From positions 696,905 through 760,904 of the forward strand of contig MU278350.1 of NCBI GenBank assembly GCA_022385755.1: 64,000 nt of DNA, written 5' to 3'. The notes beneath the pieces were generated by a model, which ran no database searches, was not told where the DNA came from, and saw only the letters and a program-made list of their open reading frames with translations. The position numbers and the translations under genes were made by a program. The DNA is from Trametopsis cervina. Taxonomy: Eukaryota > Basidiomycota > Agaricomycetes > Polyporales > Irpicaceae. Below, in pieces: positions 1 to 10,393 of the stretch (its first letter is position 1; each line of letters starts with the position of its first letter).

Positions 1-449
1 CGCATCATCGCTGATTCAGCTTAGTATCAGGAGTCCTACCCGGTTCCAGGGGTCTCTCCTCTAGTGTATATATACTGCCTGTCCCTCGCTCTAAAGACCT
101 CAGACTTGACCTCCTGGTCTTTAGGCGAGTGGTCTCTTTGTAACAGTTGTAGTTGTAGTAATACTAACCTGGTCTTTAGCCTTGCTTTAGGGTTAATCCC
201 TCGTCGTCGTAGTCTACTTAGATACTTGTCTCTGCGAGGGTCTGTATTGTGTGATTAGCCTGACTGTTACGTGCTTCACTCCACTCTCGACATCGAACGA
301 GCTCTGGAGTTTGGCGTAAGCGTGACACCATGCTTGGTGGCTTTGTCACCCTGTAGGTCTCAAATCTAAGCCTCGGCCTTCTGGCACTAACTGACGAGCT
401 TGTTACTTGGTGAGCAGGCCAGCAAGCAGCAGGTAACGATTCCTGACAA
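1..449 (+). mobile_element. LTR fragment, family B, cut by the left window edge
   Basis: This stretch has LTR architecture. A TATA-like run (tgtatatatac) lies near 65-75, followed by pyrimidine-rich 'ggtctttag' blocks like those in the complete LTR at 2.9-3.6 kb, and it ends at a TGACA near 445-449. Sequence resembling its last ~35 bases occurs inverted at about 31178 and 46386 (caggaat-gtaacctgc and the following ctgctcacc), so it is an interspersed repeat. The small ORF across it is not convincing as a gene. The 5' end lies outside the window, so a solo LTR cannot be told from a 3' LTR. Confidence 0.55.
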
Positions 450-1264
450 CTTTATATTTGTTAAAATATATACAACACACTAACTGACTGTTTTGTTCAG
501 AAAACAGTAATGTTTCTGCCCTTTTTCTTGATATAAATGATCTGATAGTAAGAAAATACTTCATGTAATGTTTCACCACTATTAAAGTAAGCTAGAGCAA
601 TTTAAAAGATCATATAGCTATGAATATACATTAAAAGGGCTTATAAAGAACTCTGAAGACTGTTTAAAATATATGGTGATTTTTTTACATATTCTGAATT
701 TTATTTAAGACTTTACAGTCAATTTATAGATTGTGAAAAAAGCCTTCCCAATGTGGAAAAGGTTTGCTTAGCTAATCCGGTGTCATTACTACAAACAGTC
801 TTGCTGTAGCTGTATTATTGAGCTGAGAAAATAGGAAACATTACTAAAACATTGGATTCTAAAAGCTGTCAAGACTCTAGAAGTGCAAATGAAGATGTAT
901 GAATGACTCTATATGCTATGCAAAATTTAGTGTGATTTTTCCGAAATTTTCTGGATTTTATTTGGGGCTCTACAGTCAATTTATTGACTGTGGGAAAACG
1001 ACTTCCAAATGTGGAAAACGTCCGCTTAGCTCATCTGATGTCATTGCTACAAACAGTTTTGCTGTAGCTGCATTATTGAGCTCAGAAAGTGCAAAATACT
1101 GCCAAAACATCGAAATTGAGAGCCATATTTCCCCACTTGGGCAAGTTTATTTTAGCTCTAGAGACTTCAATTTTGAAGCAATACTGTTAGTGTTGATACT
1201 AACAGTGTCTACTATACCGTGGGTACCTTCTGGAGGGGTCAGATATAGGCACCTATTGTGGTCA

Positions 1265-1575
1265 GTAAGCATTGCTTATCCAGTAACAAATGTTACTTAC
1301 TACATTTACTTATTTGTAACAAATTCTATCTACTTGGTAACAATGTCTACTTACTTGATAACAACTTCTGTTTACTTGATAACAGTCTCTACTTACTTGA
1401 TAACAACTTCTACTTACTTAGTAATAAATTCTGCTTCCTTCATAATATACCTCTACTTACTCAATAACAAACTTACTTTGCATGTTAACAAATGCCACTT
1501 ACTTGATAACAAACCTTTACTGACCAGTAACAACTTTTGTTTATCCAGTAATACAGTAGTACTTACTCATTAACA
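1265..1575 (+). repeat. Minisatellite of about 20-bp ttacttgataacaa units
   Basis: Imperfect tandem units of about 18-24 bp built on 'ctacttacttgataacaa' fill this interval. Related arrays occur at the same place in the other R copies: 34545-34680, 45150-45600 (inverted) and 47045-47345. On the reverse strand each unit contains 'aagtaagt', which resembles a splice-donor core. The reading frames through it are low-complexity and not credible proteins. Confidence 0.8.
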
Positions 1576-1623
1576 GATGCTTTATACTGATACTGACTTA
1601 ATTAACATCACATTCTTATTGTG

Positions 1624-1700
1624 TCTACATAGCCCAGTGGTTTGCTGACTTCATTTTGTTTAGTCCCAAGACTGCTGGTTCAACTCCGGCTCAGTCCATT
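1624..1700 (+). repeat. tRNA-like SINE head with A and B boxes
   Basis: A Pol III A-box-like motif (tagcccagtgg, 1630-1640) and a B-box-like motif (ggttcaactcc, 1677-1687) are spaced as in a tRNA gene with a variable arm. An equivalent segment lies at 47401-47475. I could not fold a clean functional tRNA cloverleaf, and it sits inside repeat R, so a tRNA-derived SINE head is more likely than an active tRNA gene. Confidence 0.55.
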
Positions 1701-1731
1701 TAATTGACCTAAGCATGTTTACATCACGCCA

Positions 1732-1763
1732 TGTCGAAGCGCCAGCATGCTGGCGCCTCGACA
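1732..1763. repeat. 32-bp palindrome
   Basis: The arms tgtcgaagcgccagca and tgctggcgcctcgaca form a 16-bp stem with one mismatch and no spacer. A decayed version is at about 47508-47540, and a related stem (accgaagcgc / gcgctttggt) is at 44933-44970. The core cgaagcgc is shared with the perfect hairpin at 11545-11580. Confidence 0.8.
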
Positions 1764-2775
1764 CCAGCTGAGGGCATTAGAATGACACTGGGCAGTCTTT
1801 GTTTGGGCTTGTTTGGTCTTTTTGGGCCTGTTTTCGCTAAAGACAGCTGTAGAGCCTCCAATAAAATCCGGAAAAGTCTGGAAAATCGCCAGAAATTCTG
1901 GAAGACTTAGTAACCCCCTGTCACATGATCACATTACTCTCCCACAATCATGTGATCTCAAAATTTGCGTTCTTTTGCAAACAAATGCACAAAATGCTTT
2001 CTACAGAGTTTAATAAAATGCAGAAAATGTGCTAAAATGGGTAAACATTATGTAATACATGTGGGCATATGTCTGAGATGTTAAATGGCTGTTATAGCTT
2101 GAGTATTGAGTGAAAGGAATATATGTAAAGGTGTAGACAGACCGTGAGAGTTTATCTTCCCAAAATGGAAGGTGTGCGCTTATCTAATCTGATCCTCTCA
2201 CTATGCTTGGCATTGCTGTAGCTGCATTATTAAGCTCAGAAAATACAAAACACTTGGAAAAACATCGACAAAGTAATCACTTCAAGTCTATAGAACCACA
2301 CTGAGGCATAGGATACACTTGAAATGAAGGGGGTTCTTTGCTATGAGTGTTTTGTGCACCTAACCGAAGTCCATCAAAGTTGGGCGCTTATTTCCCAAAA
2401 AGGGCAATTGTGTTTCTCATCTTCTGCTCTTAGTATTACATAATTTCCTTAATAAAGGTAACCACAGTGTAGCCCAGTATCATGGCTACATGCTGGTATA
2501 TGAATTGCTGGGAAACTCTGAAATGATGAGGCTGTAAAAATCGAGGAAGTTTTGTAATCTCAAATAAGCGCTCAACTACACAAAATGGTAATGGGTCAAT
2601 AACTGCTACTAATGCCATCAAAAGCATACAATATGGTAACAAAATATGGTTATAAAAGTGTATTCAAACAAAGTTCCCATGCATTGGGGACAAAAAGCGT
2701 CACATCTCGCAGAACCCCAATATGCCAGACGTTACTGGAATGATTCTTTTCTTCGTACCTCAGGAATTGTAATAG

Positions 2776-3867
2776 GTTGTAGTGCGGTGTTTGTAGTATG
2801 AGATGTGGGTGCCGTATTCATTGTTGAGACCCAGACGAAGGTAATCCACAAGGCCAGCATCATCCCAGCCGGTGTCATGGTTATACGTGTAGCACCCAAT
2901 TTATTCGATTTCTTTTATTTTATTTTGGCGCATCCTACACGTCTTCGCGATCACGTGACTCATCGACATGGTCTCATGACCTACACGATCACATGATATG
3001 CACATGCACGTGCACTAGCGCTCCTCGCCCGGCCCGGACTGATAGCAACATCACCGGCCCTGCAACTCCGCACGGCTTCCGGATCCCTCCGGAACCTTGG
3101 ACTCTTCCTTTCCCCGACCTTTCGGACTTCCGGTCCATCGGTCTATGACTCAGGCTCGGCTTTAGTAATTTCGCCCGGAGTGGCACCATTCCTATTGTCC
3201 CCCTCGGTCTATTGTCTCCATTTTCTATTGTTCTTTCTTCTATTGTCGCGCCGCACTATTGTTCTATTGTCTTGCTGCCATGTTCTATTGTCTTTATTGT
3301 TCTGCCCTAAAGTGGTCCGTGCGCAACCTCCAGTAGTATAAATACTCGGCCTCCTCCACTTCTAGCCCTCATCTCGACCTTTTGGTCTTTACTGGGCTAG
3401 GTAAGCCTTTAGTTACACTTTGTATTGTACTCCCCTTACTAATATCATTTGGTCTTTACTGGGCTAGATTTGCGCACAGCTTTCTAGCTGTTTTCCTCTG
3501 AATAAGAGGTTTACACCGTTTGGTGTCTTGAGATTAGGGTTATCCCTAGCGTCACGTGACTCAGTCTCCGTGACAGCCGGTACATCCAGAGTACTGCTCG
3601 AACTCCACTTTGTACGCTGCAAATGACCAGTTGCCTTGTCGGATCTGACGGATCTGACAAAATGTCAAGGTATATGAGCAGGGGTAGAGGACGACAGTGG
3701 TAAACTGTCTGAGGGGACTTGGAATATTCTGTTGAATATTGCTTATATTTTGTGCCTTCAAGAGGCGTCCTTATATACATGTCTGTAGCTAGATTACTAA
3801 TCTACGAGTAATACCTACTGACTACGACTACTGAATAGCAGTCAATTGTTCTGTAAGTCGATTTACG
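2776..3867 (-). pseudogene. Ty3/gypsy gag fragment split by a solo LTR
   Basis: With the solo LTR at 2873-3575 (plus one target duplication) removed, the minus strand reads through from about 3780 to 2780 with gag-like character. A segment of the type I-R-Q-G-N-W-S-F-A-A-Y-x-x-E-F is followed across the junction by W-D-D-A-G-L-V-D-Y-L-R-L-G-L. This is the usual Retrotrans_gag pattern (RQG..S..Y..EF then W.D..L...F..GL). No protease or RT is visible nearby, so it is an isolated relic, flanked by X modules in opposite orientation (ending at 2775 and starting at 3868). Confidence 0.65.
2873..3575 (+). mobile_element. Solo LTR, Ty3/gypsy family A, with TSD
   Basis: A 703-bp LTR begins tgtcatggttata and ends ctccgtgaca, so its termini form the 5-bp inverted repeat TGTCA/TGACA. 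It is flanked by a 5-bp target duplication GCCGG (2868-2872 and 3576-3580). An LTR of the same 703-bp length, in opposite orientation, is at 33425-34127, upstream of a gag remnant. U3 carries about nine 'ctattgt' motifs (3190-3300) and a TATA-like tataaatac near 3340. It is CpG-rich, hence apparently young compared with the decayed copy at 43.5 kb. Confidence 0.9.
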
Positions 3868-4370
3868 ATTCCTGAGGTACGAAGAAAAGAATCGTTCCAG
3901 TAACGTCTGGGACATTGGGGTTCTGCGACATCGACAGTTTTGTCCCCAATGCGTGGGAATTTGTGTTTGAATACACTTTTATAAGCATGTCTTGTTGCCA
4001 TATTATATAGTTTGATGGCATTAAATACATTTATTGACCCATTACCATTTTGTGTATGTGGGCGCTTACTGGATACTTCAAACCTTCTTCGATTTTTACA
4101 GCCTCCCTATTTTAAACCTTCCCATCAATGTGTGTTTCAGGGTGTAGACATTACATAGTGCTACACTGTAGTCACCTTTGCTAAGGAAATTATGCAAGAC
4201 TGATAACTGGAGATGGAAAACACGTATGCCCTTTTTGGGAAAGAAGCGCCCAAATTTGACGGTCTCATAAAATACATACAGAATGCGCTTTGTTTGTTTT
4301 TTTCTTTCGATTGTCGTGTGCATACTTTTTATAGTACTAGATAACTTAACAGACCCCTCAAACAACTGAG
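3868..4370 (-). repeat. X module of repeat R, inverted copy
   Basis: Starting at 'cgattcctgaggtacg', this is the inverted counterpart of the right end of R copy 1 (2230-2775) and of 48.1-48.55 kb. They share 'ttggggttctg', 'gtccccaatgc', 'tacacttttataagc' and a 'gccctttttgggaaa' stretch. It contains no credible gene. With the copy ending at 2775 it forms a large inverted-repeat pair around the gag fragment. Confidence 0.7.
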
Positions 4371-4829
4371 GTTTACACACTTGTGTTGTATATTTACAGG
4401 TCTGTTGGGGAATTGACAGTCAGGTAAACATTCCCGCCTTGATATACATTTACACACAGAATACATGTAGTGTCAATGTCATGTAAATATTCCTGCCTTG
4501 ATATGCATGTACAGACGCAATACATGTAGTGCAATTGACAATGCCATGTAACCACCCAGCCCCGATACAGACTTACAAATACAACACACGCCCGACGCAT
4601 ACGTACAGTGAGACGTAGCATATGGCTGTTTTCGACGCAATATTGATTTCTATGCGACTGTCATACTAATTGATATGGAAGGGCATGCAGTCTGTTCAAG
4701 TGGTAGTCGATTTCCGTGTGAAATTGTCATATCACTTCATCAGACGTGGATCTCATACATAAACACATGCGTACTGTCATTCGCGGTTTCAAGAAAATAC
4801 GATACATGTCCAATCAGCTATCGGGATGG
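4371..4829. repeat. Intergenic stretch with a short tandem repeat
   Basis: About two and a half imperfect ~62-bp units lie between roughly 4425 and 4590, each with 'ttcc(c/t)gccttgatat(a/g)cat' and 'aatacatgtagtg'. This is the transition from repeats to the gene island. Nothing else is recognisable. Confidence 0.5.
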
Positions 4830-6970
4830 TCAAACACGCGCGACCTCTTTCCCTTTATCGAGTCTTGCCTTCTTTGCCTTTTTCATACCTGCGCGATCCT
4901 TGGACCCTGCTCTCTTCCGTTTAACAGATAACCCAGGTGTGGGTGTGCGTTCAGCCATAGAATCGAGCGCATTCGGACGGGTAGGGCTGGGGGATACCAT
5001 TTCAACGGCGACCGTGTTGCTTCCACCGACAGACACGGACTGATTGTTGGTCGTGGTATCGTCCGACAGCTGAGTCTCGGTCACTAGTAACAGTCCGGAC
5101 GTACGGTTATACCTGTTATATCAAAGTGAATTGCTGTTGCTACGGGGTATGCTACTTTCTCACCTGATGGTACAAGACTCGTGTCCTTGTCCTTGCATCT
5201 GAACCTCCATCGACACCGTTGCTCCGAATGTGTCCTTCATTTCCTTCACGAAATTGATGACTCGGCTCGTGACGTTGGGTATATCCTGTCTAGTCTGATA
5301 TGAGTACAAGTCATGTATAGATCGTCAATCATCTCCATTATTCACCTGTCGTGTGTGTTAGACGTCGGTGCGGTGTACTTCCCCAATTCGATTGACTGAG
5401 CCGCATGTCCGCTAACAACTGGGTCGGATGTGGCGATAGATTTGGGTTTATTGCTTTCGGTTACCGTGTTGCGAGCAACGACGACGTCAGATACGGAATA
5501 CGTGCGTCCTTTAGCCGGCGAGCTTGTTGTTCCTCTCCTGTCGGATCGGCCTCGATTACCGAACCAGGTGATGACCCGCTGATGATAGTTCTTTTTAGAC
5601 GTACGTTTTGGCATTATGTTACCACTCACCGACTTGAGGTCACCGGGCAAAGACATATTTAACTGTGACGCACGGACCCTCAGCTCGTCCAAGCTTTTGT
5701 CGACGATGATTGTCTTGCTTCGGGCTGGAGATGTACGATATGCCTCGTACTTCGATTCGACTATCTCGCGCAATTCCGGGACCCATCGCATCCTGTTGAT
5801 ATCTGCGTTTGTGTTGTCCTCTAACTCAGTCTCGGTAGACGATGTATCATCTGTATGTGTAGTAAGAATTAACATTCGTCGGACAGGCGGCTTGCATACC
5901 GTCGTCTTTGTTTTCGACACGTCCGACGTCATTTACCTGTACGTCGACTACGGCTTCGACGTTATCTGATAGCATGTCAGAAATCAGTGAGGTAGCGGCT
6001 GTGTTCTGCTTACCTTTATTGACCTCCAATCCACTGCTATGGGTTCGCCTGTCGTTACGAACGCGGTCGTCCCTCCGGTTCTCGTCTTTGTCGACCGTGG
6101 TGTCTTTGTCCTCGTCGTTTTCGTCACTGGTCTCGGTCTCGTCTTCGCTCTCGCTCTCATCGTCGCTGTCGCTATTGGTCTTGTAATCGCTGTCGCTATC
6201 GTCTTCACTGTCTATGCCGTCGTCGTCCTTGATGTTGTCAACGAGGCTATCGTCATTGGTCTTCGTCTTGACGCCACTGGCTTTGCCGTCGTCGCTGTCA
6301 CTGTCGGTGAATTTGGCGCTATCGCTGTCACTGTCACCGCTGTCGTCGCCCTCGCCATCACCAGTCACGGTTTTATGTTTGCTGTATATGTCGTCGACAT
6401 CCACGGAGGAGCGGTGGTTAGAATAGGGTGTGATCGATGCATATAATTTAATACACACGTTTCCTTTACATGGTCGCGCTTCCCGTCCTCTTTGTCGGAT
6501 GTCTGATCGTCGACGTCTCTTGCCACAGGTTCGTTTGACGCTTCAGAGTCCGAGTCGTTCGTCTCTGGATTCTCTTTGCCGCCATCTGTTTTCCGATCTG
6601 CCAATCGTAATTCAACTCATTCAGTCTGCTCGACTCCTTATCTCCACACATCCTACTCACCTGTGGTCGCCTTCAGGGTCGTCTTAGGGCCGTCCTTATC
6701 TCCCAGAACATCTCGTCCCCCGTTGTTCACTTCCTGTGCGTCCGAGGTAGCATTAGATGCAGTTGCTGTGGTGGTATTGGGTTCCTGGTCGGCCTGTTTA
6801 CGTGATTTCTTGTCTTTCGAGACGTTCTCGTCGATAGTCGGCTGAGCACTGCGGATTCTGGTTGACCTGCGTCATTTCTTGTGAGAAGCAAGTCGTTCGG
6901 TGTTTACAGGGGACTGGCTCGGAACCGGATCGCGTTGTTTTGACTGTTTAGTATTAACGGGCGATGACAT
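4830..6970 (-). CDS. Multi-exon gene for an acidic/basic, probably nuclear, protein
   Basis: I read this as one minus-strand gene with several short introns. The proposed ATG is at 6970, and the first exon ends at a cct|gtaaac donor. Good donors occur later (for example gtgagtagg near 6660). The central exon (about 6460-5940) is a run of D, S, E and T residues (SDSDS, DEDKDTT). A C-terminal folded-looking part follows (MRWVPELREIVESKYEAY near 5780-5730). A short exon around 5300-5170 encodes a helix like V-T-S-R-V-I-N-F-V-K-E-M with V-S-M-E-V after it. The last exon (5084-4830) ends in a lysine/arginine stretch (KRKRAGSKDR, KKAKKARLDK) that looks like a nuclear localisation signal. No enzyme motif is visible. 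It resembles Agaricomycete hypothetical proteins as I remember them. Exon borders are approximate. Confidence 0.55.
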
Positions 6971-7351
6971 GACAATGGGAGTAGTCTGTGAACGAGTGGA
7001 TGGTCAGAGTGAGGTGTACAGACGGGACAGAACAAGGAGTGTCGCTTACCGTAGGGAGCTCGCCTCACGTTTTGAGAACGCCGTGTCTCACAATTACATA
7101 AATGTGAAGTCATGTGACCGTGTCTGTGTGCGTGCATATCTTATCAGTACGGTTCTAAGGTGGAAACCTTTCGCGTTTAGTTTGTCCGTATCGTATATTT
7201 GAGTCCGATTTCTCTGTGTCGTATTCACCGTATGTTGGTTACTCACCGGTTACTTTATTATATTTGCCTTCGCCTAATACTGGTATTGAACGGATGACAT
7301 TGCAAAAGATTGGATTTATGACATGTTAGTACAAATACGACTAAATACGGT
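6971..7351. other. Intergenic region between two minus-strand island genes
   Basis: About 380 bases lie upstream of the acidic-protein gene and downstream of the 407-aa gene. Short ORFs on both strands are not supported by splice signals or composition. No repeat or terminator is evident. It presumably holds the promoter of the acidic-protein gene. Confidence 0.4.
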
Positions 7352-8575
7352 CTACAAAAGGCTTGCTGCCAGTCGATTCATGTGGTCCCGGAACGTAGTC
7401 GGCAGGTTTTTACCTCTACGTAGTTCGCTACGCCACTGTTGTCTGGTCAGTGGCTTGCTTACATTGTTGCGAATGCCATCTAGTCGACGTTGAAACCAGT
7501 TCTCGTTCTCACGAGTCCAATATCCCATGTTCACTCCGCATACCGCCCATACATCGGCTGGCGGCCACCATGAGACGAATGATCCTTGCTTGTCTGATTG
7601 CGCTACACAATTGATATCGTTATCGTTTGGTACACCTATGACATTGGAACGAAATAGCTTACGTGTAAGAATACGATATAGTCCTACAATCACGTCTAGC
7701 TCCTGAGGTGTGAGTTCATCTTCAATGTACGTTGTTCCCTCAATCTCGCATTCTTGGACTACGCGATTCGGTTCTGGGCCCATGTATATACTCTGTATAT
7801 TTGCGATCTCGTGTGCCAGACGTCGTACAATACCTCCTTTGAGTAAGGTAGCGTGGCCTCGTTCGCTTCTGATAAACTCATCCCGTTCCTGTTCGTATGC
7901 CTTGTAATCATTTGCTCCTAACGTCGTACCTGCAGGTTTGATACCGATTCCAATTGGACGTCCATCCAGCAATTTGTTTTGTGGTAACAGACTAGCTTCC
8001 GTGCGCCAGTCAACCGGAATATTGGACCCTGTGCCCGGTTGACATGGTCTTAAGATTCGGATTGCGATTTCCCTGTCTATCAAGCTCAACGCCAGCCTCT
8101 CCTTCGATTGACCGAATCCACCCCGTATGGCATGCGTTACACTAGTTGCGTCTTGTACCATCACTGTCCAACCACCTCGTTCTGGTAGGCGGGTGGAGCC
8201 TAAGTGCGTAACCATATACCAGGTCGTCGTTGGCGTATGTATGTGTCGAACCCGTAATTTGGTGCGGCCTGGTTTTGATGATAGTAGAATATCATGGCGG
8301 ATATCGGATATGAGACTGTGAGGAGAATGTCCACTCAGAACATAAGCCACAAAGTCCGCAGCGGCACTGAGTTCTGATCCTGAAAGACGATCTTCATCGT
8401 CTCGCGCCACAAGAATACGGTACAACTCGCTTTGACTACCCTCGTTGACCCAACGGTCTGCGTCCTCGTGAATTATGACCCACTCTTCGTCGGGCGGAGG
8501 CGCCACGAAGCCGTACCTGTTCGCGAGAACCAGTGATAATCGTTCGGTCGTTGTAGATCCAGTCGTAGTCGACAT
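7352..8575 (-). CDS. Uncharacterised 407-aa protein with a C-terminal SWWP...GYW motif
   Basis: A single uninterrupted reading frame starts with a Ser/Thr run (MSTTTGSTTTERL). The middle is mixed alpha/beta with no signal peptide or membrane segment. The C-terminal third carries conserved-looking features: SWWPPADVW, then GVNMGYWTRENENWF, then an Arg-rich helical tail (QQWRSELRRGK). From memory, similar 'SWWP ... G.N.GYW ... WF..R...IR' endings recur in hypothetical proteins of Agaricomycetes; this needs a search. It lies 113 bp downstream of the 528-aa gene on the same strand, suggesting a co-inherited pair. It has no catalytic motif that I can name. Confidence 0.7.
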   Translation of the reverse strand: MSTTTGSTTTERLSLVLANRYGFVAPPPDEEWVIIHEDADRWVNEGSQSELYRILVARDDEDRLSGSELSAAADFVAYVLSGHSPHSLISDIRHDILLSSKPGRTKLRVRHIHTPTTTWYMVTHLGSTRLPERGGWTVMVQDATSVTHAIRGGFGQSKERLALSLIDREIAIRILRPCQPGTGSNIPVDWRTEASLLPQNKLLDGRPIGIGIKPAGTTLGANDYKAYEQERDEFIRSERGHATLLKGGIVRRLAHEIANIQSIYMGPEPNRVVQECEIEGTTYIEDELTPQELDVIVGLYRILTRKLFRSNVIGVPNDNDINCVAQSDKQGSFVSWWPPADVWAVCGVNMGYWTRENENWFQRRLDGIRNNVSKPLTRQQWRSELRRGKNLPTTFRDHMNRLAASLL

Positions 8576-8688
8576 TGATCCTGCTGTGATGATCGTGGTG
8601 ACTTGTTCGGCGAGGTCTACGTTTTGGTCGTCCGCGGTGGTTGGATTGGCTGTAGTGAATGTTAGACAACATAAGGAATACGTTCACT

Positions 8689-10393
8689 TCACATACATAT
8701 TATTGCCTGCTGTGCGTGGGCGGGGACGTCGTTATTCAAGATATGATCTGATACGCTGTCCTGGTTAGAGTGAACGTTATAGTACGTGTCCAGTTCTGTA
8801 TCGGGTCCCTTCATCGGTGTGTCAGTATATTCTTGTAGTTGGGGGTTGGGGCCGTCTCTGTTGACGTCCTCGTCGTCTGACCAATCTCGTAGATCATACT
8901 CGTCTCGGAACGGATTGTATCTTCGTTCTTCTTGCGAGGTTCTCATCCATTTCGATTTCACGAAACGGTCCTCGAGTAGCCTACGCAACTCTATGCCTTG
9001 TTGTCTGTACCATACGAATACACGAGGGCAACCATTCACGGGCTGGGGCTGGGATGCATTGATCGCTTGCCGTCTTATCCTATACGACGATGCCTCTGCG
9101 GACTCGTCTTGTAGTAGTTTTTGTTGATTGACGGTGTCGCGTCGCACAAATTCAGCATATGTTTCTCCCGGTAATTGTCGAGCTCCGCATAACATGTTTG
9201 CCTTCCAGCAAGCCTCATGACTGGGTTCATGACAAGTTGTTGGAGTCAACGAGGAAGTGCCATAGTTGATTTTGTATTTGTGGGTCCTGCCTTCTCTCAC
9301 GCGCAATAGAACGTGAGGGCTGGTCTTCGATATCCGGCTGTCGATGTACATGTAACTGTACCCCCAAGTCAACGGTACATTCTCGCTCCGACGTTCGGCC
9401 TCTTCGTTGCAGGCTATTGTAATTGCCTGTAGTGTAATGCCTGATATAGTAGACCCAGGGCAGAAGTAATTCCATAATGACGACGTTGCAATCGAACTTC
9501 GCATTATATCAGAACCACGAAAGGCGAACCATAATGGTACGCAACTTCCTAACCGTAGAATATTTATAATTTCATCGTACCAATTGGTACTGAGCCCTTC
9601 GTTATCGGCCGCGTCTTTTTCCATATCAACGGCTGCACCTACGCGCCGCACAGACCAATCGCACACCCAGGATGTCCGAAACGCATGACATATCGCTTGA
9701 GGAAGTACGCCTTGCATCATGAACGCTGTCATTAGGTCGTGCTTCCCTTTGCATTCGGCTCGCATCACCAAGTACGAGAGGTACGCGAATCGCAACGTGA
9801 ACGCTGCTCGTGCCATTTCGGCAGCTCTCCTAGCTCGTCTTCGACCGGTGTGCAATTTTGTGTACCCATAAGAAGACGGTGGAGGCGATACGACAGTGTC
9901 AAGGTATTGTATGGGCACTTCTCTCAGAAGTAGGGTTTGTACTTGGCCCATTATGTGCTCGAGGGCTATCCATTGCTTCTGCACGTCTGCGTCAAGTCCG
10001 TACATAGTATTTGATGTGCTGGATTTCACCACTTCGATCGTTACGTGCGCCGGGGATAAGCAACCCAGTATCGCTCCGTGATACTCGACTTGCGCTGGAA
10101 CGAACGCGAGATAGAAATAGTCGTCGTATGCATACCTGGCACGAAGTCCGTCGAACGGGGTATGTAGTGATTCGTTCTTATATACAAACGGCGGCAGCAC
10201 GTTCGAATTCGGTGAGACAAAAATTGTGTGATTGATCGTCCCGAATACATGTATGGCAGGACAGTGTTCGGTCAACTCTTCGTAAATGGTTTGGGTGCGC
10301 GTCCTATAATACTTTGTGAGCTGCCATCGTTTCTGTCACGTTTCGCCCTCACCTGCCTGGCGGACGGATAGTTCCGCCGTCTACTGCTTGCAT
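8689..10393 (-). CDS. Uncharacterised 528+ aa protein, RQLPGE family
   Basis: The main exon runs from 10303 to 8689. A 49-nt intron (10304-10352; gtgagg...attatag) joins it in frame to an upstream exon with an ATG at 10393, giving RPPGR|TRTQTIYEELTEH. In-frame sequence continues further upstream to about 10600, so the true start may be earlier. Features: a YAYDDYFYLAF segment, an Arg-rich patch (GRRRARRAAEMARAAF) leading into a hydrophobic helix, then GARQLPGETYAEFVRR, a PRVFVW motif and QEERRYNPFRDEYDL, and an acidic tail. The order 'R-LPGE ... F--R, PRVF-W, RRY-SF--E-D' matches my memory of a large Agaricomycete hypothetical family. The function is unknown. A single amphipathic or membrane-like segment is possible. 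Confidence 0.65.

Larger units (their letters stand above)
450..2775 (+). repeat. Composite interspersed repeat R, copy 1
   Basis: This is a multi-part repeat also found at about 34.13-36.36 kb, 43.93-45.93 kb (inverted) and 46.2-48.55 kb. In order it has: two diverged ~220-bp head units (about 670-830 and 930-1150, sharing 'tacagtcaatttat' and 'gctgtagctg'); a minisatellite of ttacttgataacaa units; a tRNA-like segment; a long palindrome near 1732-1763; a segment with 'gggcatatgtctgagatgtt'; and a ~500-bp terminal module (called X) ending in 'cctcaggaattgtaat' near 2775. No intact coding sequence is visible, and small ORFs here are shadows. It could be a large non-autonomous DNA transposon or nested elements. 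Confidence 0.7.

Noticed and set aside
899..1573. 224-codon plus-strand frame as a gene
   Set aside because: It runs through repeat R and the minisatellite, giving Y/L/T-S-rich low complexity; similar frames arise in other R copies.
1265..1575. CRISPR-like regular array
   Set aside because: Units are ~20-bp imperfect tandem repeats without unique spacers in a eukaryotic repeat; it is a minisatellite.
1624..1700. Functional tRNA gene
   Set aside because: A and B boxes are present, but no clean acceptor stem or cloverleaf could be drawn, and the segment is repeated within R.
6039..6446. Plus-strand V/A-rich 135-codon frame
   Set aside because: It is the antisense shadow of the Asp/Ser-rich exon of the minus-strand acidic protein.
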